Made by a program: the position numbers and the translations under genes. Of a stretch of 64,000 bases of DNA, positions 17,880 through 26,955 are shown in pieces (position 1 is the stretch's first letter; the number at the start of each line of letters is the position of its first letter). Location: the NCBI GenBank assembly GCA_964402175.1, contig CAYOBN010000003.1:62001-126000 (forward strand), written 5' to 3'. The notes beneath the pieces are model-generated. The model ran no database searches. It was not told the DNA's origin and saw only the letters and a program-made list of their open reading frames with translations. This DNA is from JAWKUK01 sp964402175. GTDB lineage: Bacteria > Planctomycetota > UBA1135 > GCA-002686595.

Positions 17880-19486
17880 GCGCGATAGAGCTCTTGCTCA
17901 AGCTGTTCGAGGGAACGTCCCTTGGTCTCGGGGATGTAGCGCAGCGTGAAGAGCAGGGCGAGGACGGCGAAGCCGCCGAAGACGGCGAAGACCCCCTCGG
18001 GACCGAGCACTTCGAGCCCGCGCGGGAAGAGCTGCTGGACAGCGAACGAAACGAACGAGTTGAAGAAGCCGGCCGCCGAGATGGCGAGGCCCCGTAGGTG
18101 CTGCGGGAAGATCTCGGAGAACATGGCCCACATCACCGGACCGAGCGAGATCGCGAACGCGGCGATGTAGAGCAGGATGGCGGCCAGCACGAGCATGCTG
18201 CTCACGCGTAGCCCGTCCTTCGCCAGGTCCCCAGCGCGTGCGTCGATGGCCTCTGCTGCGCTGGGAGCCGCTCCGCGGAGCGCCTCCAGGAACGCCGTCG
18301 GCGTCGCGTGCTCGACCCCTGCAAGCGCTGCGAGCGCCGCCTCTTCGCCCTGTGAGACGACGTCGGCGAGCCGCCCACGAACGTCATCGTCGACCGCATA
18401 CGTCGCCGCGCGGAACGCGGCGGCGTTGGTCAGGAGCGCCAACGCCATGCACGCCGTTCCAACGATCAGCAGAGGACGTCGTCCCGCGCGATCGATCAGA
18501 CGGATGGCGACCAAAGTGAACGCGACGTTGACGAGGCCGACGAGGATCGCCTGGACGAGCGCCGCATCGCGGGCCGCGCCCGCCATCGCGAAGATCGTCG
18601 TCGAGTAGTAGAAGATGGCGTTGATGCCCGTGATCTGCTGGAAGAAGCCCAGCCCGAGCCCGATCCACATCACGCGCCTCATCCGGCGCGCCAAGAGGTC
18701 GGTGGGCCTGGCCTTCGGCTCACCCTTACGCTGCACGAGCGCCTTCTCGAGCTCGATGAGCTCATCCTCGGCGCTGGAACCATGCATCTGCCGCAGCACC
18801 CCGAGGGACTCTGCTCGGCGTCCGCGGGTGAGGAGCCACCGCGGGCTCTTCGGCACCCACAGGAGCAGCAGCAGGTAGAGCACCGCTGGGACGGTCTCGA
18901 CCCCGAGCATCCAGCGCCACCCCAGTCCTGCGCGCTCCAGGAAGTAGTTCGAGAAGAACGCTGCGGAGAACCCCAGCACGATGTTGAGCTGGTTGAACGA
19001 CACCAGTCGGCCCCTTCGCTCGGTCGGCGCGATCTCGGCGATGTAGATCGGCGCGATGAGCAGCGCCCCCCCGACGCCGAGGCCCCCGACGATGCGGGCG
19101 ATGACGAGGGTCGTGTAGGTCGGCGCGAGCGCGCTGCCCAGCGCGGAAACCGCGAACAACAGCGCCGTGCAGAGCAGAATCGTGCGACGTCCGAACCTGT
19201 CGGCGAGGGGTCCCGCTGCCGCCATCGCCAAGGTGGCGCCGAGCGTGAGACAGCTCACGACCCAGCCCAGCTCGTCCGCGGAGAGCGCGAACTCCGTCTT
19301 GAGTGGATCGACGACGCCGGAGATGACGGCGCTGTCGAAGCCCATCAAGAAGCCGCCGATGGCCACGACCAGCGCGACCCGCGTGGCGTGCCCTGCGGTG
19401 CTCGCGTCGGTGTTCCCGCCCGTGTGTGAGGCGGGGCTGCCCGGAGGTTGTGTTTGTTCGGACTTCATGCTGGATTCGGCGGACAT
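17876..19486 (-). CDS. MFS sugar porter
   Basis: 536 residues of the sugar-porter family of the major facilitator superfamily. Twelve membrane helices are expected. Signature elements: GFLMGFDSAVISG in helix 1, ADRFGRR in loop 2-3, RIVGGLGVGGALLIAPIYIA, KSPRWLL (variant of PESPR) and PETKGRSLEQLE after helix 12. An unusual ~90-residue insertion lies between helices 9 and 10. It is the first gene of the glucan operon and should import the sugars or short oligosaccharides released by GH16. Start ATG 19486; an ATG six codons later is possible. Confidence 0.9.
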   Translation of the reverse strand: MSAESSMKSEQTQPPGSPASHTGGNTDASTAGHATRVALVVAIGGFLMGFDSAVISGVVDPLKTEFALSADELGWVVSCLTLGATLAMAAAGPLADRFGRRTILLCTALLFAVSALGSALAPTYTTLVIARIVGGLGVGGALLIAPIYIAEIAPTERRGRLVSFNQLNIVLGFSAAFFSNYFLERAGLGWRWMLGVETVPAVLYLLLLLWVPKSPRWLLTRGRRAESLGVLRQMHGSSAEDELIELEKALVQRKGEPKARPTDLLARRMRRVMWIGLGLGFFQQITGINAIFYYSTTIFAMAGAARDAALVQAILVGLVNVAFTLVAIRLIDRAGRRPLLIVGTACMALALLTNAAAFRAATYAVDDDVRGRLADVVSQGEEAALAALAGVEHATPTAFLEALRGAAPSAAEAIDARAGDLAKDGLRVSSMLVLAAILLYIAAFAISLGPVMWAMFSEIFPQHLRGLAISAAGFFNSFVSFAVQQLFPRGLEVLGPEGVFAVFGGFAVLALLFTLRYIPETKGRSLEQLEQELYRA

Positions 19487-19564
19487 CGGTCATGTCCAGA
19501 TGCGGTGCAATCGCGCGCACTGTACGTGCCGAGAGCGCGCTGCGTCGACTAGAATGCGGCGGTC

Positions 19565-21808
19565 ATGAACAACCACCTCGGTGTATTGGCAGCTGTGAGC
19601 ATCTCGGCGGTGAGCATCACTGCAGTGAGCTCCGCGACACCCGCAGCCCCCGGACCGTACACGACCGCGCGCGCTCCGCAGGACGCGCTGATGTTCGGCT
19701 ACGGCGATGTCTTCGCTAACGAGCTGCAGCCGCTGGCGGAGCAACTCGGCGCAGCGCTCGATCTGGCGGGCGGCTGGGACACACTCTTCACCTACGGCCA
19801 GCTCACACCGCGCGGCGCGAGCTTCGGCCTCTTTGGTCAAGGGCTCGAGCCCCTGCACTTCGTCGTGCCGAACGGTGCCCCGCGCATCCTCGACGGCGTC
19901 GCCACACGGCGCATCGAAGTGGTCGCACGTACGGCGAACGGCGCGCCGCGCTGGAACGAGGTCACACACGTCGTCCACGTGACACGGCCGCTGACGGCCA
20001 CTGCGCGCCAGCACGCGGCGTTGATCGAGCGCATGGTCGGGCTGCGTGCGCGCGCGGTCGCTGCGAATCCGCCGCTGGCGGCTGGCGCAAGCGGCGCAGT
20101 CGCAGGCGATCCGGTCGAAGTCGTGGTGGCCCACGGGCTCTTGCCGACAGACCTGTCGCCCGGTGTACTGCCGCGTGGACTCGGCTCCGCCGCTTGGGAG
20201 TTGGTGCACCAAGAGCATCGCGCGCGGCGTTCGCTCGGTCCTGCGATTCGGACGATCCCTGCGGCCGACACGTACGCGCGTGCCACGCTGACGCCGGGCG
20301 GTGCACCGGGCCTGCGCGTGGCGGTCCGGACCGACTCCACCTATGACGTCCCCGGCATCGCGCTCGGACGCGTCGCGCTCGACTTCGAGTGGTCCGCGGC
20401 CACCGCGAACCAACCCTGGGTGGGTTTCGCGCTCGATCTGCGCGGATCTGCGGGACAGCCGCTCGATGCGGCGACCGGCGACGCAGCGCTGGTCTTCTCC
20501 GTGCGCGGACAGACGTGGCAGCCCGATGGCGCAGCGCTGCTGTTCGTGGCGCTGGAGGACGTCCACTCGAGCTCGTTCGGCGGCCTCGGCAACGAAGCGC
20601 ATCTGGCGATCGACCTGCCGGAGATGACCAACATGGAGCAGACGGTGGTCCTGCCGTTGGCGCGCTTCCTGCAAGCGAACCCGGCGCTCGACCTGCGCTC
20701 GCTCGTGCACCTGAAGTTCGCGGCGCGCAACGCCAACGTCGCCGGTTCGACGTCGTGCCTGGCGGGCGATATCGAGCTGTTCGACCCACGCTTCGTGCGC
20801 GAGTCGCCGGCGCGTCGCACACCGCAGAACGTGTTCTGGTCGAACACCCCGCTCGTGCACGCAAACGGCGGCACGGGCGCGCCGCTCACGCAGCGCTTCC
20901 TGGATCAACCGACGAGCGTCTACAAGTGGTTCGTGGGCACCTCGGGTCCCGACGTGGCTCGGGTCCCCGGGTTGCTGGCGGAGATCGCCGCCGTGCGCGC
21001 GACCGGCCGCACACCGCACGTCGTCATGGAACTCTGGCCGAGCGGCTCGAGCCCGACGTTCGAGGCCATCGCCGCCGGTGCGTACGATGGATACTTCGAC
21101 GCTCTCTTGGCGGGCTGCCGCGACATCGGCGGGCGCATCGAGCTCGCGCCGCTGCACGAGGCCAACGGCTTCTGGTACCCGTGGAGCTCGTACAACAACA
21201 GCGCGCGCCTGCGCGACGCCTGGCGCCGCATCGACAGCCGACGCGACGCCATGGCCGCCCAGAACGTCGCGCTGTGTTACGTGGTCTCGAACCTGCCGGG
21301 CGACCCGGGCCTCACGCGGCGCGCGGTCGAGGCCTACCCCGGCGACGATGTCGTCGACCTCATCGGTCTGCAGGGCTTCGAGTCGGGCTACGACCTGATC
21401 GTCGACTCGTTCAACGAGCTCTTCACGAACATCGGCGCTGCGCTCGATACCGTGAGCGACCTGCCGATGGTGATCACCGAGTACGGCTTCTACGCGCTGC
21501 CGAACGCGCAGCATGGCAAGGGCCCGCTGTACCGGTGGGCGCTCGAGGACCAGCTCGCTGGCCGGACCGCGGCGCCGTTCATCGGCGCGTTCTGCTTCAA
21601 CGTCGCAAAGCAGGAGAACGGGGCCTGGCGCGATTGGCGCGTGGCCGTCAACAACACGGGGCTGCCGGTGCCGGAGCTCGCATCGTGGTACTCGGGCCTC
21701 GTAGGCCTCGCCGCCCGCCCGACGCTCGCCAGCGGCGATGGCGTGGAGGCGCACCTGGCTGCGCTCCGCCTGCACACCCGCTTCGCCGCGCGCATCGCGG
21801 CGCGCTGA
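19565..21808 (+). CDS. Secreted GH26-like glycoside hydrolase
   Basis: 747 residues with an N-terminal signal segment (~1-25). Residues ~40-440 are mostly beta structure without a recognised domain, followed by a TIM-barrel region (~450-745). The segment LAPLHEANGFWYPWSSY matches the GH26 acid/base motif (Glu 532), and MVITEYGFY supplies the likely nucleophile (Glu 639). GH26 includes beta-mannanases, lichenases and beta-1,3-xylanases; specificity cannot be read here. It is divergent from the MFS-GH16 operon (78-bp shared intergenic region), suggesting co-regulation. A 16-bp-stem terminator follows. Confidence 0.78.
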   Translation: MNNHLGVLAAVSISAVSITAVSSATPAAPGPYTTARAPQDALMFGYGDVFANELQPLAEQLGAALDLAGGWDTLFTYGQLTPRGASFGLFGQGLEPLHFVVPNGAPRILDGVATRRIEVVARTANGAPRWNEVTHVVHVTRPLTATARQHAALIERMVGLRARAVAANPPLAAGASGAVAGDPVEVVVAHGLLPTDLSPGVLPRGLGSAAWELVHQEHRARRSLGPAIRTIPAADTYARATLTPGGAPGLRVAVRTDSTYDVPGIALGRVALDFEWSAATANQPWVGFALDLRGSAGQPLDAATGDAALVFSVRGQTWQPDGAALLFVALEDVHSSSFGGLGNEAHLAIDLPEMTNMEQTVVLPLARFLQANPALDLRSLVHLKFAARNANVAGSTSCLAGDIELFDPRFVRESPARRTPQNVFWSNTPLVHANGGTGAPLTQRFLDQPTSVYKWFVGTSGPDVARVPGLLAEIAAVRATGRTPHVVMELWPSGSSPTFEAIAAGAYDGYFDALLAGCRDIGGRIELAPLHEANGFWYPWSSYNNSARLRDAWRRIDSRRDAMAAQNVALCYVVSNLPGDPGLTRRAVEAYPGDDVVDLIGLQGFESGYDLIVDSFNELFTNIGAALDTVSDLPMVITEYGFYALPNAQHGKGPLYRWALEDQLAGRTAAPFIGAFCFNVAKQENGAWRDWRVAVNNTGLPVPELASWYSGLVGLAARPTLASGDGVEAHLAALRLHTRFAARIAAR

Positions 21809-21841
21809 GCGCGCGCGGCGGTGAGTCCGCCGCATCCACAG

Positions 21842-21877
21842 GCGCCCTGCCCGTTCCGGTTGGAACGGGCAGGGCGC
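21842..21877. terminator. Bidirectional terminator between convergent genes
   Basis: The arms 21842-21857 and 21862-21877 form a perfect 16-bp GC-rich stem with a GGTT tetraloop, between the GH26 gene (plus) and the repeat protein gene (minus). No long T-tract is present on either side. Confidence 0.75.
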
Positions 21878-21927
21878 TTGACCCCACCACGGACGGCGGC
21901 GGGGTGCCGGGGACGCGGCGTCCGCGA

Positions 21928-23664
21928 TCACTCGAAGGTCACACCGACCGCGCTCGAGAAGTTGGAGACCGCCGCCCCGAGGGCGCTGTCGCGGGTCCAG
22001 TACTGGAAGTAGCGCGTCTCGCCCGCGACCGCGACTTGGAAGCCCGCCGGGGCGGGCAACGCGGTCAGGTCGATCGCCAGGGAGACGTTGCCACCGGCGT
22101 CAGCGGCGAGCACGTTGCCCGCGTAGCGACCGATGCTCGGTCCGGCGATGCACAGGTGACCCTGGCTGCCGCCCGCGTTGTACACGATGACGTCGTTCGG
22201 CGACTGGAGGAAGTACCCGAGCGCGCCGACCGGGAGCTGGCTGACGCCGAGGGTCATCGAGTTCGCCGCGACCTGAGCGCTGCCCGTAACGGTGAGGAGC
22301 GCACCAGCGCCGGTCGAGTTCGGGTTGCCGAGGCAGACCGTCTCGCCGAGGCCCGGGGCCGCCAAGCGGCTGAGCTCGAGGTTGTCGTAGAAGCGGCCGG
22401 TATCGCTGTAGTTCGTCGCGATGCTGCCGAAGCCCATCTGCAGGAGCTCGCCGCTGAACGATGCGTCGATCAGCAGGTCGATCGCGTACGAGGACCAGGC
22501 GGTCGTCGAAGCGTCCGTCGTGTCGACTTCGACAAACGCCAAGGTCGCGAACGAACCGTCCGACACCTTGAGCACCTTGAGGAACGCCGACATCGTCGAG
22601 TTGCCTTGGCCGTTCGTGACCGCGGGGCTACGGAGCGTGTCGAAGCGGAAGCGCCAGGTGTTGCCGACGTCGACCGCGCCGATGAGCTGCTCACGGAACA
22701 CGAGCGCCTCGATCAGATTGCCGTTGGCGTGATCGCCGTTCCCATAGTCGCTGTACACGTTCATGTACTGGCTGCCCTGGAACGGACCGCCCGAGCCCGT
22801 CCCCACGGAGGAGAAGCCCGGGCCGCCGTTCGGAGCCGGGAACACGCCGTAGTTGTAGAGGAAGTTACCGAGCGGATCGCGGACCGTCGCGAAGACCTTG
22901 TAGCCATCGCTCGAGAGCGCGCCCGGGTTCGCCATGTCGACGCCCTCGAAGTCCTGGGTGTACGTCGCGAGGCTGGGCGGTGCGCCGCCTTGCTGCGTCC
23001 AGCTCAGGTTGTCGTAGAGGCGGCTCGAGTCCGCGTAGTTCGTCGCGACGCTGCGGAAGCCGAACTGCAGCAGTTCACCGGCGAACGCCGGATCGATCGT
23101 GAAGTCGATCGAAGCCGTGCCCCACGCCGTGGTCGAAGCGTTGGTCGTCTCGAACTCCTGCTGCGCCAAGGTCGCGAAGCTGCCCGTGGAGCTCTGCAGG
23201 ACCTTCACGAAGGCGTACGTCGTCGTCGCGCCTGCGCCGTTGACCACCGTCGGGTTCTGCAGGTAGTCGAACGTCAAGCGCCAGACCTGGCCCGCGTTGG
23301 CGACGCCGATCGTCTGCTCGCGGAACACGAGCGCCTCGATCAGGTTGCCGTTGTTGTGATCGCCGTTGTTGTAGTCGCTGAAGATGTTGAGCTGCTGGGC
23401 GCCTTGGCTCGGACCGCCGAAGCCCGTCGCGAGCGCGCTGAAGCCGGCGCCGCCGTTCGGGGCGGGGAAGACGCCGTAGCCGTAGAGGTACGCGCCGCCC
23501 GGGCTGAAGACGTTGGCGAAGACCTTGTAGCCGTCGTTGCCGAGGGCCGCGGGGTCCGTGATCGCGAGGGTCTCGAAGTCCTGCGTGTAGGCGGTCAGGT
23601 CCGCAGCCGCGCTGGGCGCGAGCGCCGCGAGCAGGGCGAGAGAGAGGGTCGAAGTACGAAACAT
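21928..23664 (-). CDS. Secreted protein with two tandem ~200-residue repeats and a shared C-terminal module
   Basis: 578 residues from the ATG at 23664, chosen because a signal peptide (ending around ADLTAYTQ) follows at once; an upstream in-frame ATG would add 60 arginine-rich residues. Two tandem domains (~24-224 and ~234-433) are clearly homologous: both carry YTQDFE, DGYKVFA, YGVFPAPNGG, GNLIEALVFREQ and an ATNYxD segment. They look like jelly-roll or carbohydrate-binding-like folds, but I do not recognise the family. The last ~141 residues match the C-terminus of the neighbouring protein (23760-24947). Confidence 0.85.
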   Translation of the reverse strand: MFRTSTLSLALLAALAPSAAADLTAYTQDFETLAITDPAALGNDGYKVFANVFSPGGAYLYGYGVFPAPNGGAGFSALATGFGGPSQGAQQLNIFSDYNNGDHNNGNLIEALVFREQTIGVANAGQVWRLTFDYLQNPTVVNGAGATTTYAFVKVLQSSTGSFATLAQQEFETTNASTTAWGTASIDFTIDPAFAGELLQFGFRSVATNYADSSRLYDNLSWTQQGGAPPSLATYTQDFEGVDMANPGALSSDGYKVFATVRDPLGNFLYNYGVFPAPNGGPGFSSVGTGSGGPFQGSQYMNVYSDYGNGDHANGNLIEALVFREQLIGAVDVGNTWRFRFDTLRSPAVTNGQGNSTMSAFLKVLKVSDGSFATLAFVEVDTTDASTTAWSSYAIDLLIDASFSGELLQMGFGSIATNYSDTGRFYDNLELSRLAAPGLGETVCLGNPNSTGAGALLTVTGSAQVAANSMTLGVSQLPVGALGYFLQSPNDVIVYNAGGSQGHLCIAGPSIGRYAGNVLAADAGGNVSLAIDLTALPAPAGFQVAVAGETRYFQYWTRDSALGAAVSNFSSAVGVTFE

Positions 23665-23716
23665 GGGAGAATGCGCGAGAGAAACGCCGCAGTGGCGGGG
23701 AGAGGAGGGAAGCCAG

Positions 23717-23748
23717 AGGGCGCGCTCGGCGTTTGCCGAACGCGCCCT
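23717..23748 (-). terminator. Intergenic terminator hairpin
   Basis: The arms 23717-23730 and 23735-23748 pair over 14 positions with one mismatch around a GTTT loop. It lies 11 bp after the stop of the gene at 23760-24947, in the gap before the next minus-strand gene. Confidence 0.65.
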
Positions 23749-23759
23749 CCTGACGGTGC

Positions 23760-24947
23760 TCAGAACTGGATACGGACGGCGTCGGTGAAGTTCGACGTCG
23801 CAACGCCGCCGACGGCGTCGCGGTGCCACGCCTGGAAGTGCCACGACTCACCCGGCTGGATCGCGACCGGGCCCGACGGAGTCGGCGTCGTCGGCAGGTT
23901 GAGCGTCAACAAGAAGCTGCCCGTCGAGCCCGAGTTCTTGATCTGACCCGGACCGACGTAACGGCCGATGGCGCCCGAGAGGCACAGGTTGCCCGCGGAG
24001 CCGCCAGGGTTCTGTACGAAGCCCTGGGTGCGGCTCGTCAAGAAGAAGCCGAAGGCGTTGTTCGGGAGCGAGCGCGCGAAAAGGCTGACGTCGTTCGCCG
24101 CGACCGAAGCCGTGCCCGAGGCCTCGATGACCGCCGACGTACCCGTCGAGTTCGTGTTGGCCGGACCGCAGTAGTTCGTGCCGATCTGGTTGCCCGGGAC
24201 ACCCTTCTCGATCTTGATTTCGTCCCAGAAGAAGTGGCTGCCGCTGCCGCCCGAGTTCAGGCGGATCTTCGTCCAGCGGAAATCGTGCACGAAGGTGTCG
24301 AGCTGGGCTGCGGTCACCGGGTGGGGCACCGGCGGATTGACCCACATCCGCACGCGCTCGCCGCCCGGGAGGAAGTCGATGCGGGTGACGAGGCGCGCGG
24401 GAGTCGCGTCGGACGTACCGGCGATCGCCTGCGGACCGGTCCCGGTCGGACCTTCATCGTCGATGCCCCAAGCGAAGGTCCCCCACGGTGCACCGATGAG
24501 CAGCTCCTCTACGTTGGTCGCGCCCAAGTCGTTGAAGAGCGACAGCGAGCCGAAGTGCGTGCCGAAGTTCTGGTAGTTCCACGAGCGGAACGAGATCCAC
24601 ATCGTGGAGCCGTCGCGGCCGAAGCCGAGCGAGTCGTGGACATCACCGTGCCCCTGGGGGCTCGGGTAGCGCTCCGCACCGACGAACTCGACCGCCTGAC
24701 CGGCGTAGTTGCCGATCGAGTCCGCGATCGGGAACGGCGGGTTCACGGAGAGGTCGAACACGACGACCTCGTTGCCACCGCCGAGGACGTCCCAGGCGTT
24801 GACCCAGCCGCTCCCGCCGTTCTGGGCGCGCAGCAGCGCCGGGGCGGGGTAGTCGAAGGACTCGAAGGAGATGGGCTGGACCTGGGCGGCGACGGCGGAC
24901 GAGAGCGCCGCGCCGAGCGCGAGGAGGGTGAGGGTCTTCGGAAGCAT
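23760..24947 (-). CDS. Secreted protein with shared C-terminal module, unknown function
   Basis: 395 residues from the ATG at 24947, followed by a signal peptide ending near VAAQVQP; an upstream start would add 34 unlikely residues. Residues ~25-250 are beta-rich and contain WISFRSWNYQNFG and FLPGGERVRMWVNPP, resembling secreted concanavalin-like proteins of planctomycetes. Residues ~256-395 are the C-terminal module shared with the next gene, with YCGPANTNSTG near its start and FQAWHRDAVGGVATSNFTDA near its end. Enzymatic function is not evident. Confidence 0.82.
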   Translation of the reverse strand: MLPKTLTLLALGAALSSAVAAQVQPISFESFDYPAPALLRAQNGGSGWVNAWDVLGGGNEVVVFDLSVNPPFPIADSIGNYAGQAVEFVGAERYPSPQGHGDVHDSLGFGRDGSTMWISFRSWNYQNFGTHFGSLSLFNDLGATNVEELLIGAPWGTFAWGIDDEGPTGTGPQAIAGTSDATPARLVTRIDFLPGGERVRMWVNPPVPHPVTAAQLDTFVHDFRWTKIRLNSGGSGSHFFWDEIKIEKGVPGNQIGTNYCGPANTNSTGTSAVIEASGTASVAANDVSLFARSLPNNAFGFFLTSRTQGFVQNPGGSAGNLCLSGAIGRYVGPGQIKNSGSTGSFLLTLNLPTTPTPSGPVAIQPGESWHFQAWHRDAVGGVATSNFTDAVRIQF

Positions 24948-25117
24948 GGGCTGCAGGGGGGTCAGGCCGGCCCGACAAGAACCGGAACGGCCGTTCTGGA
25001 CGCAGGAGGCCACCCCCCCGTGGGGTGGCGTCACCAAAGAGTTCCACACTGGCCCGGCCTGTGTTGACGGAAGATTTTTCTCGCGGCCGCATCGGGCGGC
25101 CCAAGGTGGGACAGGAC

Positions 25118-25134
25118 GATATCACTGTGATATC
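25118..25134. promoter_or_regulatory. 17-bp perfect palindrome, candidate operator
   Basis: GATATCAC-T-GTGATATC is a perfect 8+1+8 inverted repeat in a locally AT-rich patch. It lies in the 249-bp gap between divergent genes, 63 bp before the selenoprotein start at 25197. The form suits a dimeric regulator; the regulator is unknown. Confidence 0.5.
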
Positions 25135-25196
25135 TCATTGATCTCCATGAGGGTGAGCGCTCCACCGCGCCGCCCCGCCCGGGGTAGGCTCGGGTC

Positions 25197-26408
25197 ATGT
25201 GGTCCGTCCTCCTCCTCGGTGTATGCGCGGTCCCCCAGGCCCCCGCCGCGCGGCCGGTGCCCCCCGCGATCGAGCTGCACGCGGGGACGTTCAGCGCGCT
25301 CGTGCGCGCCGTCGTGCCGACCGAGGCCGAGCTCGCCTGGCGCTCCATCCCGTGGCGCGCCACCCTGCGCGAGGGCGTCGCAGACGCGACCGCCGCCCGG
25401 CGACCCGTCCTGCTCTGGGCGATGAACGGCCACCCGCTCGGCGCGACATGAAACAACGGCGTGATCGACCGGCGGTCGGCCTGGTCGGATCCCGAGGTCC
25501 AGCGCCTGCTCGCGGACTTCATCCCCGTCGCGGACGAGGTCGGTCGGCTGCAGCGCGGCAGCGACGCCGAGTGCCGCTTCTTCCAAGGGTTCGCAGAGCG
25601 CGGCCACTACGCCGGACGCTCGAACCCGACGGGCACACGCCAGGGCATCTACGCGCTCGCGCCCAGCGGTGAGCTCTTGGGTTCGTGGAACACCCGCCGG
25701 GTCCCGGAGGTACGGAGGCAGCTCACTGCTGCATTGAAGGCGTTCGAGGCCCTGCCCGAGGAGCGGCGTTATCCCAAGGCGGAGCTCGAGGCGAGCGCGC
25801 GCTTCGAAGATCGCTATCCGGTCGACGGGCTCGTCCTGACCGTGTACACGCGCGACCTCCCGCGCAGCGAAGACACACGCGATCCCAAGGACTGGCGCAC
25901 GCAGGCCTGGAACATCGACCACGCGTGGTTTACACGCAGCGAGGCGCAGTCCCTGGCGGAGGGTGCGCTCGATTCCGCGGCTGCGCTGCGCTTCGTACGG
26001 CTGCATGCCCGCGACAACGTGCGCGGGCAGACGCGGCCGTTTCCCAGAGACGCGGTCCGCACCGCGGAGCTCCGCGCGCGTGAAGTGGCCCGCGAAGGCG
26101 CGTCCGTCGTGCTGGAGCTCTTCGGCAGCGCCTCCGCCTCGGAGACCGGTGATTGGCCCATCGACGACAACCGCAACGATCCGGGCCCGGAGACCCGCTC
26201 GTTCGAGGGCACGTTCTACGGCACGGCCGTCTGGAACGGCGAACGCTTCGTGCAGTTCGAGCTCGCCCTCGCGGGCCAGCGCAGCGGCGCCACGCAGTAC
26301 AACGAGCGCGCCGAGGACCAGGGCCCCGCGCCGATGGGTGTCGTCTTCCGGCTCGCGCCACCCGGCGAGCGGGTGGCGCCATCGCACTGGTACGAGTACC
26401 CGCGCTGA
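25197..26408 (+). CDS. Thioredoxin-fold selenoprotein (TGA at 25449 read as Sec)
   Basis: One 403-residue gene interrupted by an in-frame TGA at codon 85. The signal peptide is ~1-20. Residues ~50-170 look like a thioredoxin-like fold, with RRPVLLWAMNGHPLGAT directly before the TGA and NNGVIDRRSAW after it. This corresponds to the loop after strand 1, where thioredoxins carry the redox motif. The codon after TGA continues in the same frame for 318 codons with the same codon bias, so a pseudogene is unlikely. The C-terminal ~200 residues are an unrecognised beta-rich domain. A hairpin follows the TGA (25465-25479). A single-base change from TGC is the alternative. Confidence 0.75.
25465..25479 (+). 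promoter_or_regulatory. SECIS-like hairpin after the TGA at 25449
   Basis: TCGACC (25465-25470) pairs with GGTCGG (25474-25479), including one G-U pair, around loop GGC. The loop starts 20 nt after the TGA, the spacing expected of bacterial SECIS elements. The stem is short. Confidence 0.45.
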
Positions 26409-26415
26409 AGCCGCC

Positions 26416-26955
26416 TCAGCGCTTGGACGCAACGAAGCCGTCGAGGCCTTCGAGCGCTTTGGCGTAGTCCTGTTTCACCTGCCCCGCGAACACCGCGTTC
26501 ATGATGCGGCCGATGCCGGGGAAGTCCTGCGTGCCTTTCGACCACCACGTGACCTTGGTCGTCGCACCGGCGGGCACGAGCTCGATGCCCCCCTGCATCG
26601 CCATCTGCATCGGCTTCAGCATCTGCATGTCGTACGCAGCGCGGTCCGCGTCGACCGAGGTGATCGACAGCGTGCCATCACCGAGTTGCTTGCCGCCGGC
26701 CCACTTCCAGGTCATGCCCGGGCCGGGTTCACCGCTGTACTCGAACGTCACCCCGTCGTTCGGGTGGTTCTTCTTGCTCCATGGGCTCCAGTCCTCCCAC
26801 GTGCGCAGGTCCTTGAACGCGGAGAGGATCGCCGTCGATTCGGCGGACATCTCGCGCTCGACGCGGTAGTCGAACGCGGCGGAGAAGAAGGCGTAGTTTG
26901 CGACGACGACCGCCACGAGGGCGATGACGAGCGCTTGGATGAGTTTCTTCAGCAT
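26416..26955 (-). CDS. SRPBCC-family protein with N-terminal membrane helix
   Basis: 179 residues from the ATG at 26955: one membrane helix (~5-25), then a START/SRPBCC-type domain of the polyketide-cyclase/dehydrase group. Segments WEDWSPWSKKNHPND, GPGMTWKWAGGKQLGDGTL and a C-terminal helix (GQVKQDYAKALEGLDGF) are characteristic. These proteins bind hydrophobic ligands; the substrate is unknown. Convergent with the preceding selenoprotein gene, only 7 nt apart. Confidence 0.85.
   Translation of the reverse strand: MLKKLIQALVIALVAVVVANYAFFSAAFDYRVEREMSAESTAILSAFKDLRTWEDWSPWSKKNHPNDGVTFEYSGEPGPGMTWKWAGGKQLGDGTLSITSVDADRAAYDMQMLKPMQMAMQGGIELVPAGATTKVTWWSKGTQDFPGIGRIMNAVFAGQVKQDYAKALEGLDGFVASKR

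Noticed and set aside
25197..26408. Two separate genes or a pseudogene split by a stop at 25449
   Set aside because: Both halves share one frame, codon bias and fold, and the stop is a TGA in the redox loop followed by a hairpin. Recoding explains it better.
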